Shown here in pieces: positions 24,338 to 32,915 of a DNA stretch of 37,931 nt; the stretch's first letter is position 1; each line of letters opens with the position of its first letter. Location: contig NZ_CALHGM010000020.1 in NCBI RefSeq assembly GCF_938030145.1, positions 1 to 37,931 on the forward strand, given 5' to 3'. The notes beneath the pieces are model-generated. The model saw only the letters and a program-made list of their open reading frames with translations. It was not told the DNA's origin and ran no database searches. Position numbers and translations under genes: made by a program. This DNA comes from an uncultured Campylobacter sp. GTDB lineage: Bacteria; Campylobacterota; Campylobacteria; Campylobacterales; Campylobacteraceae.

Positions 24338-27300
24338 ATGGCAAAAAAATATACTCAAAAAAGCCTGTTCGGCGATGGCTTTTGGGAAGATGCCGCGAAT
24401 TTAATCGAAACAAAAATCGATAGCATAGAAGGAGAAATCGATGAATACAATCAGTCCTCTACCTCCGATGATCGGCGAATGGTATCAAAGAGGAGAATAC
24501 AATCCACTTTGGGAAAAAATATCCGCGATGCCGAGCAGCAAGATAACGCATTATCTAATGAGCATGGACGAGACAATGAAGATAGACGAGTCCTTTATGG
24601 AACAGATGCTTCAGCCGAACGTTTATCGAATGCTGCCAAAGAGATTCTACCAACGCAAATTGTCGGAGAGATGGCTCAAAGCCTTGAAAATAGCGGGATT
24701 GAGCGATATGGCGAAGCAGATAGCTCAGCCGGAACTCAATTGGGCGGCGGCAATTCAGGAGGATTTGGAGCTCAAAACCTTTTTGCAACCCCTGGCTCTG
24801 GAACTAATGGAAGCGGGCAATACTCCGAACGAAATTCTATCGATATTGGGAGTTCCTTATCACACCGGACTAAAAATGATAGCGATGTTTTGGATGGGAG
24901 ATTACCAGGAGGAGCCGCTAATGAAATATTGGACAATACTTTTAAAGAGCAGTTATTTCCGGGAGAGCAAGGAGAACAAAGAGACCAAAGCGGTGTTCGA
25001 ATATCTGATGAGATACGTAAAAATGGAGTATCCTTGGAGACTACTATCCGAGAAGGATTACGAGATATACAAGAGAAACAAAATCAAAGCCCGGGAGAAA
25101 CTAATGGGGGCTTGGATGAATTACGAGGCAACTCCGGAGAGGATACTAGAGGATATTATGAACTTCGGCGATCCCAAGTATTGGGAAACAAAATTGTATC
25201 GCTAGGGCAAAATAACGATTTTACCGCTAAGAGCGAAATCTTAATAGCTGGGGCTAAAGATAAATTTAAAAAGAATTATGAGGCCTTAAAGCTTGTAAAA
25301 GAGCTAATACAGATTAAAAAAAAGGCAAAGGCCGAAGAAAAAAATTTTACTATTACCGAGGAAGAACAAAAAACCATCTCACAATTTAGCGGTTGGGGCG
25401 ATGGCCGTTTAGCAAACGGGCTTTTCAACTCTAAAAATGAGGAATGGCAAAAAGAGCGCGAAGATATTAGCAATCTCCTTACCCATTATGAATATACTCT
25501 TGCGGCCGAATCATCCTTAAGCGCATACTATACTCCAAGATTTGTAATTGACGCCATGTATAAAGCGTTAGAAAATTTCGGATTGTATGAAGATGGCCGT
25601 AAAAAAGAGATTTTAGAACCATCTGCGGGAAACGGCGCTTTTCTTATGTTCGGCGACAAACAAAAAAATAATTATACTACCGTCGAGGTTGATAATTTAA
25701 GTTTCAACGCTCTTGAACTGCTTTACCCTTCGCAAGATCATTACAACATTAAATTTGAAAAATTTATTCCCATACAAAAATTTGATGCCGTAATCGGAAA
25801 TCCTCCGTATGGAAACATACGGGCCTATAGTGATCCCTACAATTCAGACCTTACGGGCGCCAGTATCCATAATTTTTTTGCCGCGAAGTCTATTCGTTTA
25901 CTGAAAAAAGACGGTATTACTGCATTTGTAATTTCAAGCAAATTTATGGACGCTAAGGACGCCTCAATCCGAGAAATTATAAGTAAAGAAGCAACCTTTC
26001 TCGGGGCCTTGCGCCTGCCCGATTCTACTTTCAAAAATGCGGGAACTAAAGTTACTGCGGATATAGTATTTTTTCAGGAGGGCAGACATCCTGAAATAGA
26101 AAAAAACTGGCTTTTATCGGAAGAAACCGCCTTTCAAAACATAGATAAAAAATTTAGTGTAAACCAGTATTTTAAGAATAACCCGCAGAATATTTTAGGA
26201 AAACTTACCCCCGTCGTAGGGCAGGGCGGAATTTTAGACATAGCCTGCTTGGAAGATCCTAGCTTAAATTTGGAACAGAAAATCGATGAGTTTATAGCAA
26301 CCCTGCCTAAGCATATTTATAAATGGCACGAGCCCACCATAAACCAAGATTTTCTTGTTTTAAGCGAAAGCGACTCGGAGTATCGAAGCAATAAAAGGTA
26401 TTTTGACGGCCTGCGCGAAGACAATCTATTAATTTATAGAGACCAAATTTTCATAAAGCGCCATGCTCAAAAGTCAGAAACTTTATATATAGAAAAGGTC
26501 AAGGCTCCTAAAACAGATCTTACGCGAGTAAAACTTTTTATACAGATGCGAGATACTCATAAGCTGCTTACCCGGCTTGAAAAACAAGACATTGCAGATG
26601 ATGATCCACGTCTTATTGCCGTGCGAGCAAAGCTTAATGAGGCCTATGATAGTTTTCACAAAAAAAAGGGAGAGTTTTTAAATAATCCCGGTATAAATAA
26701 AACATTGAAAAAAGATGTGGAATTTTCAAAAATATCATCATTGGAAAAGGGATACCAAAGAGCCGTATCGATCGAGATAGCTTTGCGCGATGGAATACCG
26801 CCGAAAGATCACAGCGCACAAAAGGCCGATATTTTATTGGGTCGTATCAATAGACCGAATAAAATCATGAGCTTCAACAACGTAGAAGACGGGCTTTTGG
26901 CAAGCATGAATATATATGGAAAGCCAAATATAGGCTATATCGCATCTTTTTTGAAAAAAGATGAGGGCGAAGTGGCTAAGGAGCTTTTGGATCAAAATAA
27001 AATTTTTATAGATCCTGAGGAGCTTGAAAAAAGCGGAAAGTTGGAATACATTTTTGCATCCAAATATCTATCCGGCGACGTTAGAGAAAAATTCAAAGTA
27101 GCCGAGCGCGTTTCAAAAATATACCCCGGCATGGCACATAACTTATCAAATTTAAAAGCAGTTATCCCGCCGGATTTAAAAGCAAGTGAGATAGAAGCGC
27201 CTATGGGCTCTAGTTGGATACCTTTACGATACTATAATGACTTTTTTGAAAAAGAGTTGGGAATTCCTAGTTCATCCTGGAAATTAAATCGATCAGATAT

Positions 27301-30300
27301 TAGCGGGGCTTGGACTTTTCAAGGCTCTAGCGTTGGAATGAGCCGGTTCAATCTTAGTCGAATGAGTTTTGATAAATTCTCTCCGTATGTGATTTGCAGA
27401 CATGCGCTTGAAAACTCCACCATTACGATTAAAAAGGAAACCAACGAGCCGGTATTGAACCCTGATGGAACCGAAAGGGTGGATAAAAACGGCTATACTA
27501 TCTACAAAAAGATAGTAGACAAAGAGAAAACACAACAGATCAATAGCATGATCGAAAAAATTAGAGATGATTTTTCGGATTGGCTTTGGAAAGATTATGA
27601 TAGAAGGGCGGATTTAGTTCAAATTTATAACGATACGTTTAATTGCTATGCCAAAAAACGATACGACGGCTCTAAGCTTGAGCTAGAAAATTTCAGCTCC
27701 ATATATACCTTAAGAAAACATCAGAAAGATGCCATTTTTAGAGCCATAAATGAAAACAACTGCCTATTCGATCACGAGGTGGGAGCCGGCAAAACCCTAA
27801 CGGCAATCTGTTCGATAATGAAACAAAAACAGCTAGGTATTCTAAATAAGCCTATTTTTGCAGTTCCCAACCATTTGGTAACTCAATGGTCTGACGAATT
27901 TATGTCTGCGTACCCGGATGCAAATATTTTAGTGGCCGATGCAAATTCGATGGATAAGGAACATCGCAACGAATTTTATGGAAAAATCATCAACGAGAAT
28001 TGGGACGCAATCATCATGGCTCATTCTCAAATTGAAAGGATCCCGGTACCAGCCGAAATCGAGCGCAAGGTCATTCAAAGAGAGATAGACGAATTGGAAG
28101 AAACAATCAGTTTCCTGGAAGAAGAGTCCGAAAATGGGCGCTCCTATTCGGTAAAAGAAGTTCAAAAGCGCGTTCAATCGCTTAGAGCTAAATTAGAAAG
28201 CGCTATCGATAAAAAATCTAAAACCAAAATGATAGATTTTTCGGACTTGGGCGTTGATTGTTTAATAGTAGACGAATCGCACCTATATAAAAATTTACCA
28301 TTTTCTACGCATTTGAAAGTTAAGGGGCTGGGCAACAAGATAGGCTCCAAAAAAGCCCTTGCAATGCTCGGTTTTACTACCTATTTGAATGAGAATAATA
28401 AGAAAATACTATTTTTAACCGGAACACCCGTCTCCAACTCCTTAACGGAGCTCTACGGTATTAATAAATACCTTATGCCAAAGGAGCTTGAGCAAAAAGG
28501 TATCGGCTCTTTTGACGCCTGGGCAGCAAATTTTACCAAAATAGAGAAGACGCCCGAGCTTAATGCAAGTGCGAGAAATTACAAAATTGTAGATCGCCTC
28601 GCGGCGCTGAACAATTTACCCGAAGTTTGCGGCGCCTATAATAACGTTGCTGATATTGTTACGAATAGCGATATTAAGCAATATTATAAATATTACGTTC
28701 CTGGGGTCAATATTAAAAAGAGCATAGCACTGCCCAGCCGCGCAATACGCGAATATATAGGAGTGGAAGATGCAAACGGCTTTTACGATGAGCGCTCCAT
28801 CATCGGTAGAATGGATAAACTTAGCAAAGGGGGCTTTGATCCCAGGATAGATAACTATCTAAAATGTACTTCCGATGCCAAAAAAGCCGGCATAGATTTT
28901 AGATTGATAGATCGCAACGCAAAAGACTATAAGGGCTCCAAAATTAACAAATGCGTGGAAAATACATTTGAAGAATACCAAAAATGGGGCGACGACAGAG
29001 GAACGCAGCTAATTTTCCTTGATATAGGCACGCCCAAGCGAAGCTCAAAGAGCATCGATATAGAAGCCGAAAAAGAGATAGAAGAAACCGATAAGGACGA
29101 CATCCTTTATAACAACGATTATGAAGCTGACGAGCCGGGCTCATTTACTAATTTTAACGATGAGATCGAATCAAATAGAGATGAAGAAGAATACGACGGT
29201 ACGGAAGAGGATAGAGATGCCGGAGAAAATTCTTTTGAGCTTTATGTAGATATTTATAAAAAGCTTGTAAAAAAGGGGGTTCCGCGCCAAGAAATAGCTT
29301 TTATTCATGATGCGGATACGCCAGAGAAAAAACGAGAATTATACCGAAAAGTGAACTCTGGCGAGGTTAGAATTTTACTTGGATCTACGAATAAAATGGG
29401 TGCAGGAACCAATGTTCAAGAGCGCGTCGTAGCAATACATCATATTGATGCACCCTGGCGTCCGGCTGATTTTATACAACGTGACGGTCGCGTTATTAGG
29501 CAGGGCAATATGTTATTCGAGCGCGATCCTGAAAATTTCAAAATCAATGAATACCGATATATAACCGAAAGAACCTATGATGCGGTTGCTTGGCAGATTA
29601 TCGAAACAAAATCAAAGGCGCTACTGAATTTTAGAAAAGGCACGGTGGACAGCAGAAGTCTAAGCGGTTTTGAAGAAGAGGCCGCAAGCGCAGCAGAGAT
29701 GAAAGCGGCCGCTACTGGCAATCCGCTATTTATGGATCAGGTTAGACTGAAAGCGGCGCTCGACAAAGAAGAGGCCGTTTATAAGAAATATCTTAACGAT
29801 TACCAGGACGCAGAAGATACCATCAGGGCAAACTGGAATAAAATTCAAAATTTTAAGAAAGAAAAATATAACATTGAACAAGCCAAAACACATTTATTGG
29901 AATACGAGGAAAGATTTAATCCGGCCGCGGCCTTTAAATGCTCCATTATAAAAGACGGCAAAGCCGTTGAGTTTAATATACCGGCCAAAACAGACTCGGA
30001 AAATATAAGACTCGAGCAGGATAAAATGAAAGGTCTTTTTGAAAGAGCGATAAATTTAACAATTCGCAACCATGATCAAACGATCCCCATTTTAAACTAT
30101 AAGGGTTTTCGCTTAGACGGCTACTACAGCTCCTCATATAAAGAGCTAAGTTTTACGATAAATATGCAAACAACCGACAACAATGAAATAGAAATGGAGC
30201 CGGAAAATCTTATTTATAAATTAGGTGATGGCCAACCTATAAGCTTTGCCGGTTTTATAAAGCGCACAAACAATTTTCTAAATGAAGAGCGTTTAAATTT

Positions 30301-30565
30301 GCTAATCAAAGGATGTGATGACAACATAGCTAAATTCCAACAAAATACTCAGGATTTAACTGCCTTCATTAAACAAAATCCTACGTACGAGCGCCAGGAG
30401 CTTTTGAATCTGTTAAAAAAGGAAAATAAAGTTATTATGAATGAACTTAACAAAATAGCTTCAAATAAAGATTATAAGAGTAATTTCAAATCCCAAGCGC
30501 TAGAAATGCTAGAAAGCCTTAGTAGAAATCGTAGCGATAAAGATGAAAATTGCATCACAATGTAA
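24338..30565 (+). CDS. Giant N6-adenine methyltransferase / SF2 helicase, DarB-like anti-restriction protein
   Basis: A 2075-residue protein. Residues 1-34 (KSLFGDGFWED) are followed by a Gly/Ser/Asn-rich, probably disordered stretch (35-289) that coincides with the nested gene. The conserved part begins near 340 (ISQFSGWGDGRLA). Methyltransferase motifs: EPSAGNGAF (about 427-435, SAM binding) and NPPY at 488-491. Helicase motifs: EVGAGKTLTA (Lys1152), VDESHL (Asp1312), LTGTPVSNS, NKMGAGTNVQ and QRDGRVIRQG (from Gln1714). Coiled coil lies around 1220-1260. Relatives such as phage P1 DarB protect incoming DNA from host restriction; that role is inferred here. The ATG at 24338 has GGGG seven bases upstream. 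A hairpin follows the stop. Confidence 0.88.
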   Translation: MAKKYTQKSLFGDGFWEDAANLIETKIDSIEGEIDEYNQSSTSDDRRMVSKRRIQSTLGKNIRDAEQQDNALSNEHGRDNEDRRVLYGTDASAERLSNAAKEILPTQIVGEMAQSLENSGIERYGEADSSAGTQLGGGNSGGFGAQNLFATPGSGTNGSGQYSERNSIDIGSSLSHRTKNDSDVLDGRLPGGAANEILDNTFKEQLFPGEQGEQRDQSGVRISDEIRKNGVSLETTIREGLRDIQEKQNQSPGETNGGLDELRGNSGEDTRGYYELRRSQVLGNKIVSLGQNNDFTAKSEILIAGAKDKFKKNYEALKLVKELIQIKKKAKAEEKNFTITEEEQKTISQFSGWGDGRLANGLFNSKNEEWQKEREDISNLLTHYEYTLAAESSLSAYYTPRFVIDAMYKALENFGLYEDGRKKEILEPSAGNGAFLMFGDKQKNNYTTVEVDNLSFNALELLYPSQDHYNIKFEKFIPIQKFDAVIGNPPYGNIRAYSDPYNSDLTGASIHNFFAAKSIRLLKKDGITAFVISSKFMDAKDASIREIISKEATFLGALRLPDSTFKNAGTKVTADIVFFQEGRHPEIEKNWLLSEETAFQNIDKKFSVNQYFKNNPQNILGKLTPVVGQGGILDIACLEDPSLNLEQKIDEFIATLPKHIYKWHEPTINQDFLVLSESDSEYRSNKRYFDGLREDNLLIYRDQIFIKRHAQKSETLYIEKVKAPKTDLTRVKLFIQMRDTHKLLTRLEKQDIADDDPRLIAVRAKLNEAYDSFHKKKGEFLNNPGINKTLKKDVEFSKISSLEKGYQRAVSIEIALRDGIPPKDHSAQKADILLGRINRPNKIMSFNNVEDGLLASMNIYGKPNIGYIASFLKKDEGEVAKELLDQNKIFIDPEELEKSGKLEYIFASKYLSGDVREKFKVAERVSKIYPGMAHNLSNLKAVIPPDLKASEIEAPMGSSWIPLRYYNDFFEKELGIPSSSWKLNRSDISGAWTFQGSSVGMSRFNLSRMSFDKFSPYVICRHALENSTITIKKETNEPVLNPDGTERVDKNGYTIYKKIVDKEKTQQINSMIEKIRDDFSDWLWKDYDRRADLVQIYNDTFNCYAKKRYDGSKLELENFSSIYTLRKHQKDAIFRAINENNCLFDHEVGAGKTLTAICSIMKQKQLGILNKPIFAVPNHLVTQWSDEFMSAYPDANILVADANSMDKEHRNEFYGKIINENWDAIIMAHSQIERIPVPAEIERKVIQREIDELEETISFLEEESENGRSYSVKEVQKRVQSLRAKLESAIDKKSKTKMIDFSDLGVDCLIVDESHLYKNLPFSTHLKVKGLGNKIGSKKALAMLGFTTYLNENNKKILFLTGTPVSNSLTELYGINKYLMPKELEQKGIGSFDAWAANFTKIEKTPELNASARNYKIVDRLAALNNLPEVCGAYNNVADIVTNSDIKQYYKYYVPGVNIKKSIALPSRAIREYIGVEDANGFYDERSIIGRMDKLSKGGFDPRIDNYLKCTSDAKKAGIDFRLIDRNAKDYKGSKINKCVENTFEEYQKWGDDRGTQLIFLDIGTPKRSSKSIDIEAEKEIEETDKDDILYNNDYEADEPGSFTNFNDEIESNRDEEEYDGTEEDRDAGENSFELYVDIYKKLVKKGVPRQEIAFIHDADTPEKKRELYRKVNSGEVRILLGSTNKMGAGTNVQERVVAIHHIDAPWRPADFIQRDGRVIRQGNMLFERDPENFKINEYRYITERTYDAVAWQIIETKSKALLNFRKGTVDSRSLSGFEEEAASAAEMKAAATGNPLFMDQVRLKAALDKEEAVYKKYLNDYQDAEDTIRANWNKIQNFKKEKYNIEQAKTHLLEYEERFNPAAAFKCSIIKDGKAVEFNIPAKTDSENIRLEQDKMKGLFERAINLTIRNHDQTIPILNYKGFRLDGYYSSSYKELSFTINMQTTDNNEIEMEPENLIYKLGDGQPISFAGFIKRTNNFLNEERLNLLIKGCDDNIAKFQQNTQDLTAFIKQNPTYERQELLNLLKKENKVIMNELNKIASNKDYKSNFKSQALEMLESLSRNRSDKDENCITM
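24441..25205 (+). CDS. Overprinted 254-residue gene nested in the methyltransferase-helicase gene
   Basis: A 254-codon reading frame lying wholly inside the large gene, shifted +1. AAGGAG lies 6 bases before its ATG, an excellent ribosome-binding site. The product looks globular: tryptophan- and methionine-rich helices, balanced charges and a helix-turn-helix-like segment at about 118-148 (MEAGNTPNEILSILGVP). In contrast, the large protein is low-complexity across the same bases, and its conserved domain starts only after the nested stop (TAG, 25203-25205). An open frame of this length by chance is very unlikely in AT-rich DNA. I do not recognise a family. Function unknown; possibly a DNA-binding protein. 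Confidence 0.7.
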   Translation: MNTISPLPPMIGEWYQRGEYNPLWEKISAMPSSKITHYLMSMDETMKIDESFMEQMLQPNVYRMLPKRFYQRKLSERWLKALKIAGLSDMAKQIAQPELNWAAAIQEDLELKTFLQPLALELMEAGNTPNEILSILGVPYHTGLKMIAMFWMGDYQEEPLMKYWTILLKSSYFRESKENKETKAVFEYLMRYVKMEYPWRLLSEKDYEIYKRNKIKAREKLMGAWMNYEATPERILEDIMNFGDPKYWETKLYR

Positions 30566-30585
30566 CTTAATGTAATGTGATGCAA
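30550..30585. terminator. Hairpin at the convergent junction, downstream of the methyltransferase-helicase
   Basis: TTGCATCACA (30550-30559) and TGTGATGCAA (30576-30585) are perfect inverted arms with a 16-base loop. It begins in the last codons of the large gene and could stop transcripts from both sides. It overlaps the S6 repeat array. Confidence 0.45.
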
Positions 30586-30596
30586 CTTAACTTAAT
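30557..30596. promoter_or_regulatory. Phased 10-bp repeat array S6 at the par locus (centromere candidate)
   Basis: Units ACAATGTAAC, TTAATGTAAT, GTGATGCAAC and TTAACTTAAT follow at exact 10-bp steps. Unlike the other arrays, no recognised gene is driven from here: the flanking genes converge on it. A TATAAT occurs at 30604-30609 but is one base out of register and would read antisense to the RHH gene. A partition site is a natural alternative. Function is inferred. Confidence 0.5.
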
Positions 30597-30602
30597 ATAC
30601 GT

Positions 30603-31016
30603 CTATAATTTATTAGATTGCATAAAGTTGTCTAATACTAAATTTAAAAAATACGCTCTACTTCGATTAAATCTACCGCAGCAATCATCAACATAAGAAA
30701 TTTGTTCATCTGTTAGGTATATAGTGACTCTTATTTTGCTGGACTGCCTCGTAGCAGTCTTATTGGTAGGCTCGACAGACAAATATCCATTTTTCTTAAT
30801 AAAGTCATCTAATATCATGCTAAAGAAATACGCCTTACTCCTATCAAATCGGCTGCAGTAATCGTTAACATAAGAAATTTGTTCGCGCGCCAAATAAACA
30901 GAAACTTGCGTTTTACTATTTTGTTTTTCCTTAGCATCGGCTTTTGCAAAAGTTTTTTGTGGTATACTCTTATTGATTTGGTTGATCGCATCTTGAATTT
31001 TAATCGGTTCTTTCAT
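30603..31016 (-). CDS. Tandem ribbon-helix-helix protein, partner of ParA
   Basis: A 137-residue protein with two similar RHH domains: residues 36-73 (QVSVYLAREQISYVNDYC...) and 95-132 (RVTIYLTDEQISYVDDCC...). RHH proteins normally act as dimers, so this fused form is a pseudo-dimer. I start at 31016, where AGGAG lies 6 bases upstream; the 41 extra codons available upstream overlap parA and have no such site. It follows parA by 10 bases. Small RHH proteins next to ParA (ParG, omega) bind the centromere and often repress plasmid promoters. It is the best candidate reader of the 10-bp arrays. Confidence 0.8.
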   Translation of the reverse strand: MKEPIKIQDAINQINKSIPQKTFAKADAKEKQNSKTQVSVYLAREQISYVNDYCSRFDRSKAYFFSMILDDFIKKNGYLSVEPTNKTATRQSSKIRVTIYLTDEQISYVDDCCGRFNRSRAYFLNLVLDNFMQSNKL

Positions 31017-31026
31017 TTTGATTCTC

Positions 31027-31593
31027 CTATTTTGGATTTTTGATTGTTTTAAGCAGTTTAACATATTCTGCAATAAAATTAGAATAGCTGTTGCGCGAAA
31101 GCACGCTATCGTTATATAGCTCCATAAAGGACATTCCATACTTTATGGCGTTGTTCACAATTTTCGATTTTTTAAAGTAAAAAGTGGTAAATTTGTTGAA
31201 TGGCTCCTCTCCCAGCTCTTTTTTCAGCGATTTTAACTCTCTATCATCTACGAAATCCGTAGCTAAAAGCACTATATTGCTATTAAAGTCCTGAATTTCG
31301 ATAATCGTTTCGGCTGTTCTTAGTAGCGAATTATAAACTGGAGTGCAAGGAATAATTACATAATCGCACTGCGATATTATTTCTAAAACCCCTGGCGCCA
31401 CGAAACCACCAAAATCAAAAACACAATTATCGATAGATTGTACCTTATCAACAACTTTTGCTTTATCCAGATAAATTTGCTCGATGCAGCTATTATCATT
31501 GCTTTGTAAAAACAAATTTAGATCTTTCGCTATGCTGAAAGCAAAAGGTGTTTTCCCAACCCCTCCCTTTTTGTTCATTATTGCGATTTTCAT
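31027..31593 (-). CDS. parA: ParA-like partition ATPase
   Basis: A 188-residue Walker-type ATPase of the ParA/MinD class. Residues 1-20 give the deviant Walker A box MNKKGGVGKTPFA with signature Lys9 and Lys14; proline after GKT is unusual (serine or threonine is typical). CVFDFGGF (about 58-65) is the Walker B region. It is shorter than most ParA proteins and lacks a DNA-binding N-terminus, like small class Ib partition ATPases (ParF, delta). It would move or space plasmid copies using nucleoid DNA. AGAGGA precedes the start. The S7 array lies over its promoter and the RHH partner follows. Confidence 0.85.
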   Translation of the reverse strand: MKIAIMNKKGGVGKTPFAFSIAKDLNLFLQSNDNSCIEQIYLDKAKVVDKVQSIDNCVFDFGGFVAPGVLEIISQCDYVIIPCTPVYNSLLRTAETIIEIQDFNSNIVLLATDFVDDRELKSLKKELGEEPFNKFTTFYFKKSKIVNNAIKYGMSFMELYNDSVLSRNSYSNFIAEYVKLLKTIKNPK

Positions 31594-31620
31594 TGAAAAG
31601 TCCTCTTTTAAAGATAACGT

Positions 31621-31672
31621 ATTTTACCACACTTTACTTTAAGTTACATTAAATTAATACAACTTAAGTTAC
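31621..31672 (-). promoter_or_regulatory. Phased 10-bp repeat array with promoter, site S7 (parA)
   Basis: Read on the minus strand: GTAACTTAAG, TTGTATTAAT, TTAATGTAAC, TTAAAGTAAA and GTGTGGTAAA, then AT, giving a TAAAAT -10 box (31621-31626). The register relative to the -10 box equals that of S2, S4 and S5, though this array is on the opposite strand. It lies 28 bases upstream of parA and just after the relaxase stop codon. Confidence 0.7.
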
Positions 31673-31673
31673 T

Positions 31674-32906
31674 TTATGGTAAATTTTGTATATCCATATC
31701 CTTAAATTCTTTTTCGTAATCCTCTTTTGCTTTAATGTTTCTACCAACTTGCCCTTTGGGGTGCTTGAGCATAGTTTTAATATGTTTATTATCGGTGGAC
31801 TCCGAAATCTCTTTAAAAGTTGTTCTACTCATCTGTATTGGTTTTAACGGTTTTTCTAAACGATTTTCTATTGAAACATCCCAAATCTTTTTATAAGTAG
31901 TTTTTTCGTAGTATTTTTTACTTTTTTTATCAAAAACATTAAATTTTAATTCTTTTTCTCCCACTATGACAAATCTGGCAAATTCATTCGGCATTACGTT
32001 ATTTTCTTTTATAACCCTCTCAAGATCGTCAGACCATATATTTATATCCTTGCCCTTGTTGGTTCGATATCGAACATAATAACTCTCTTTTTCTCTTTCA
32101 TCAAAATTAAAATGTGCTCTACCAAAACTTATAACTCTATAGTAATGAGCTTTGTGTTTTATTCCGTATTGTTTTAAAGCGTTACCCATATAAATATTTT
32201 TATTAATCTCTTTGCCGCTATTCACAGAATATTTGTGATAAATTTTAGTACTTGCTTCTACGCCCAATTTACGCAATTCTAAAGCAAAATTTCTACGTAT
32301 ATCATCCAAGTCAATTTTTCTTATATTGACTCTTTTTCCATAGTCGTCTACCGCCTTCAAACACAAATGACAATGTGGGTTATCCGTATCGGAATGCATA
32401 GCTACTACAAAGTAATTATTCGGATATTTTTCGGCAATAGCCTTCATAGATGCTTCCTTTATTTTTTCTAATGGAGCATTTGCATAATCTTTCATAGAAA
32501 AAACCATATTAAACGTTTCTCTTTTCTCTTTTTTATTCAATAAAAAAAGATCACGGGCTGTTGGAATTTCATACATGGAAGCATTAAAAGTAGCACATAG
32601 CTTATATAAATTTTCTTTACCTTTATATATCTCTCCATCGCTAGTAAAAACATTTAAAGTTCCGTTTCTAGAAATATATTTTATGTGTGCCTTTAATTTA
32701 TCAAAATTACTTGATGAACTGGTAATTTTCATAACCACTTGCGGATTTGATTTTATAAAAAAATTTGATTTATTATAACTTGTAGAATATGTGGCTTTAA
32801 ATTTTGTTGGACTATCAATATATGTTCGTTGTTTTTTATCTAAATTTGTGAAAACTCGTTTAGCTCTCCACTCATCATCATCCCAAAAATTTTTTAAACG
32901 CTTCAT
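31674..32906 (-). CDS. mobA: MOBP-type relaxase
   Basis: A 410-residue conjugative relaxase, which nicks oriT and leads the strand into the recipient. Motif I is KAHIKYISRNG with the likely catalytic Tyr77. Motif III is AMHSDTDNPHCHL with His171, His178 and His180, the metal-binding triad. Overall length is modest, with no primase or helicase domain attached. The DNA here is visibly richer in A and T than the T4SS genes. It lies 9 bases downstream of the MobC-like gene, transcribed away from oriT. In MOBP systems the substrate is nicked at a sequence like the one found at 33534-33541. Confidence 0.88.
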   Translation of the reverse strand: MKRLKNFWDDDEWRAKRVFTNLDKKQRTYIDSPTKFKATYSTSYNKSNFFIKSNPQVVMKITSSSSNFDKLKAHIKYISRNGTLNVFTSDGEIYKGKENLYKLCATFNASMYEIPTARDLFLLNKKEKRETFNMVFSMKDYANAPLEKIKEASMKAIAEKYPNNYFVVAMHSDTDNPHCHLCLKAVDDYGKRVNIRKIDLDDIRRNFALELRKLGVEASTKIYHKYSVNSGKEINKNIYMGNALKQYGIKHKAHYYRVISFGRAHFNFDEREKESYYVRYRTNKGKDINIWSDDLERVIKENNVMPNEFARFVIVGEKELKFNVFDKKSKKYYEKTTYKKIWDVSIENRLEKPLKPIQMSRTTFKEISESTDNKHIKTMLKHPKGQVGRNIKAKEDYEKEFKDMDIQNLP

Positions 32907-32915
32907 GAAAAAATC

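Noticed and set aside
1660..31672. CRISPR-like interpretation of the recurring TTAAG motifs
   Set aside because: Units are 10 bp with no spacers of constant length, lie at promoters and no cas gene is present.
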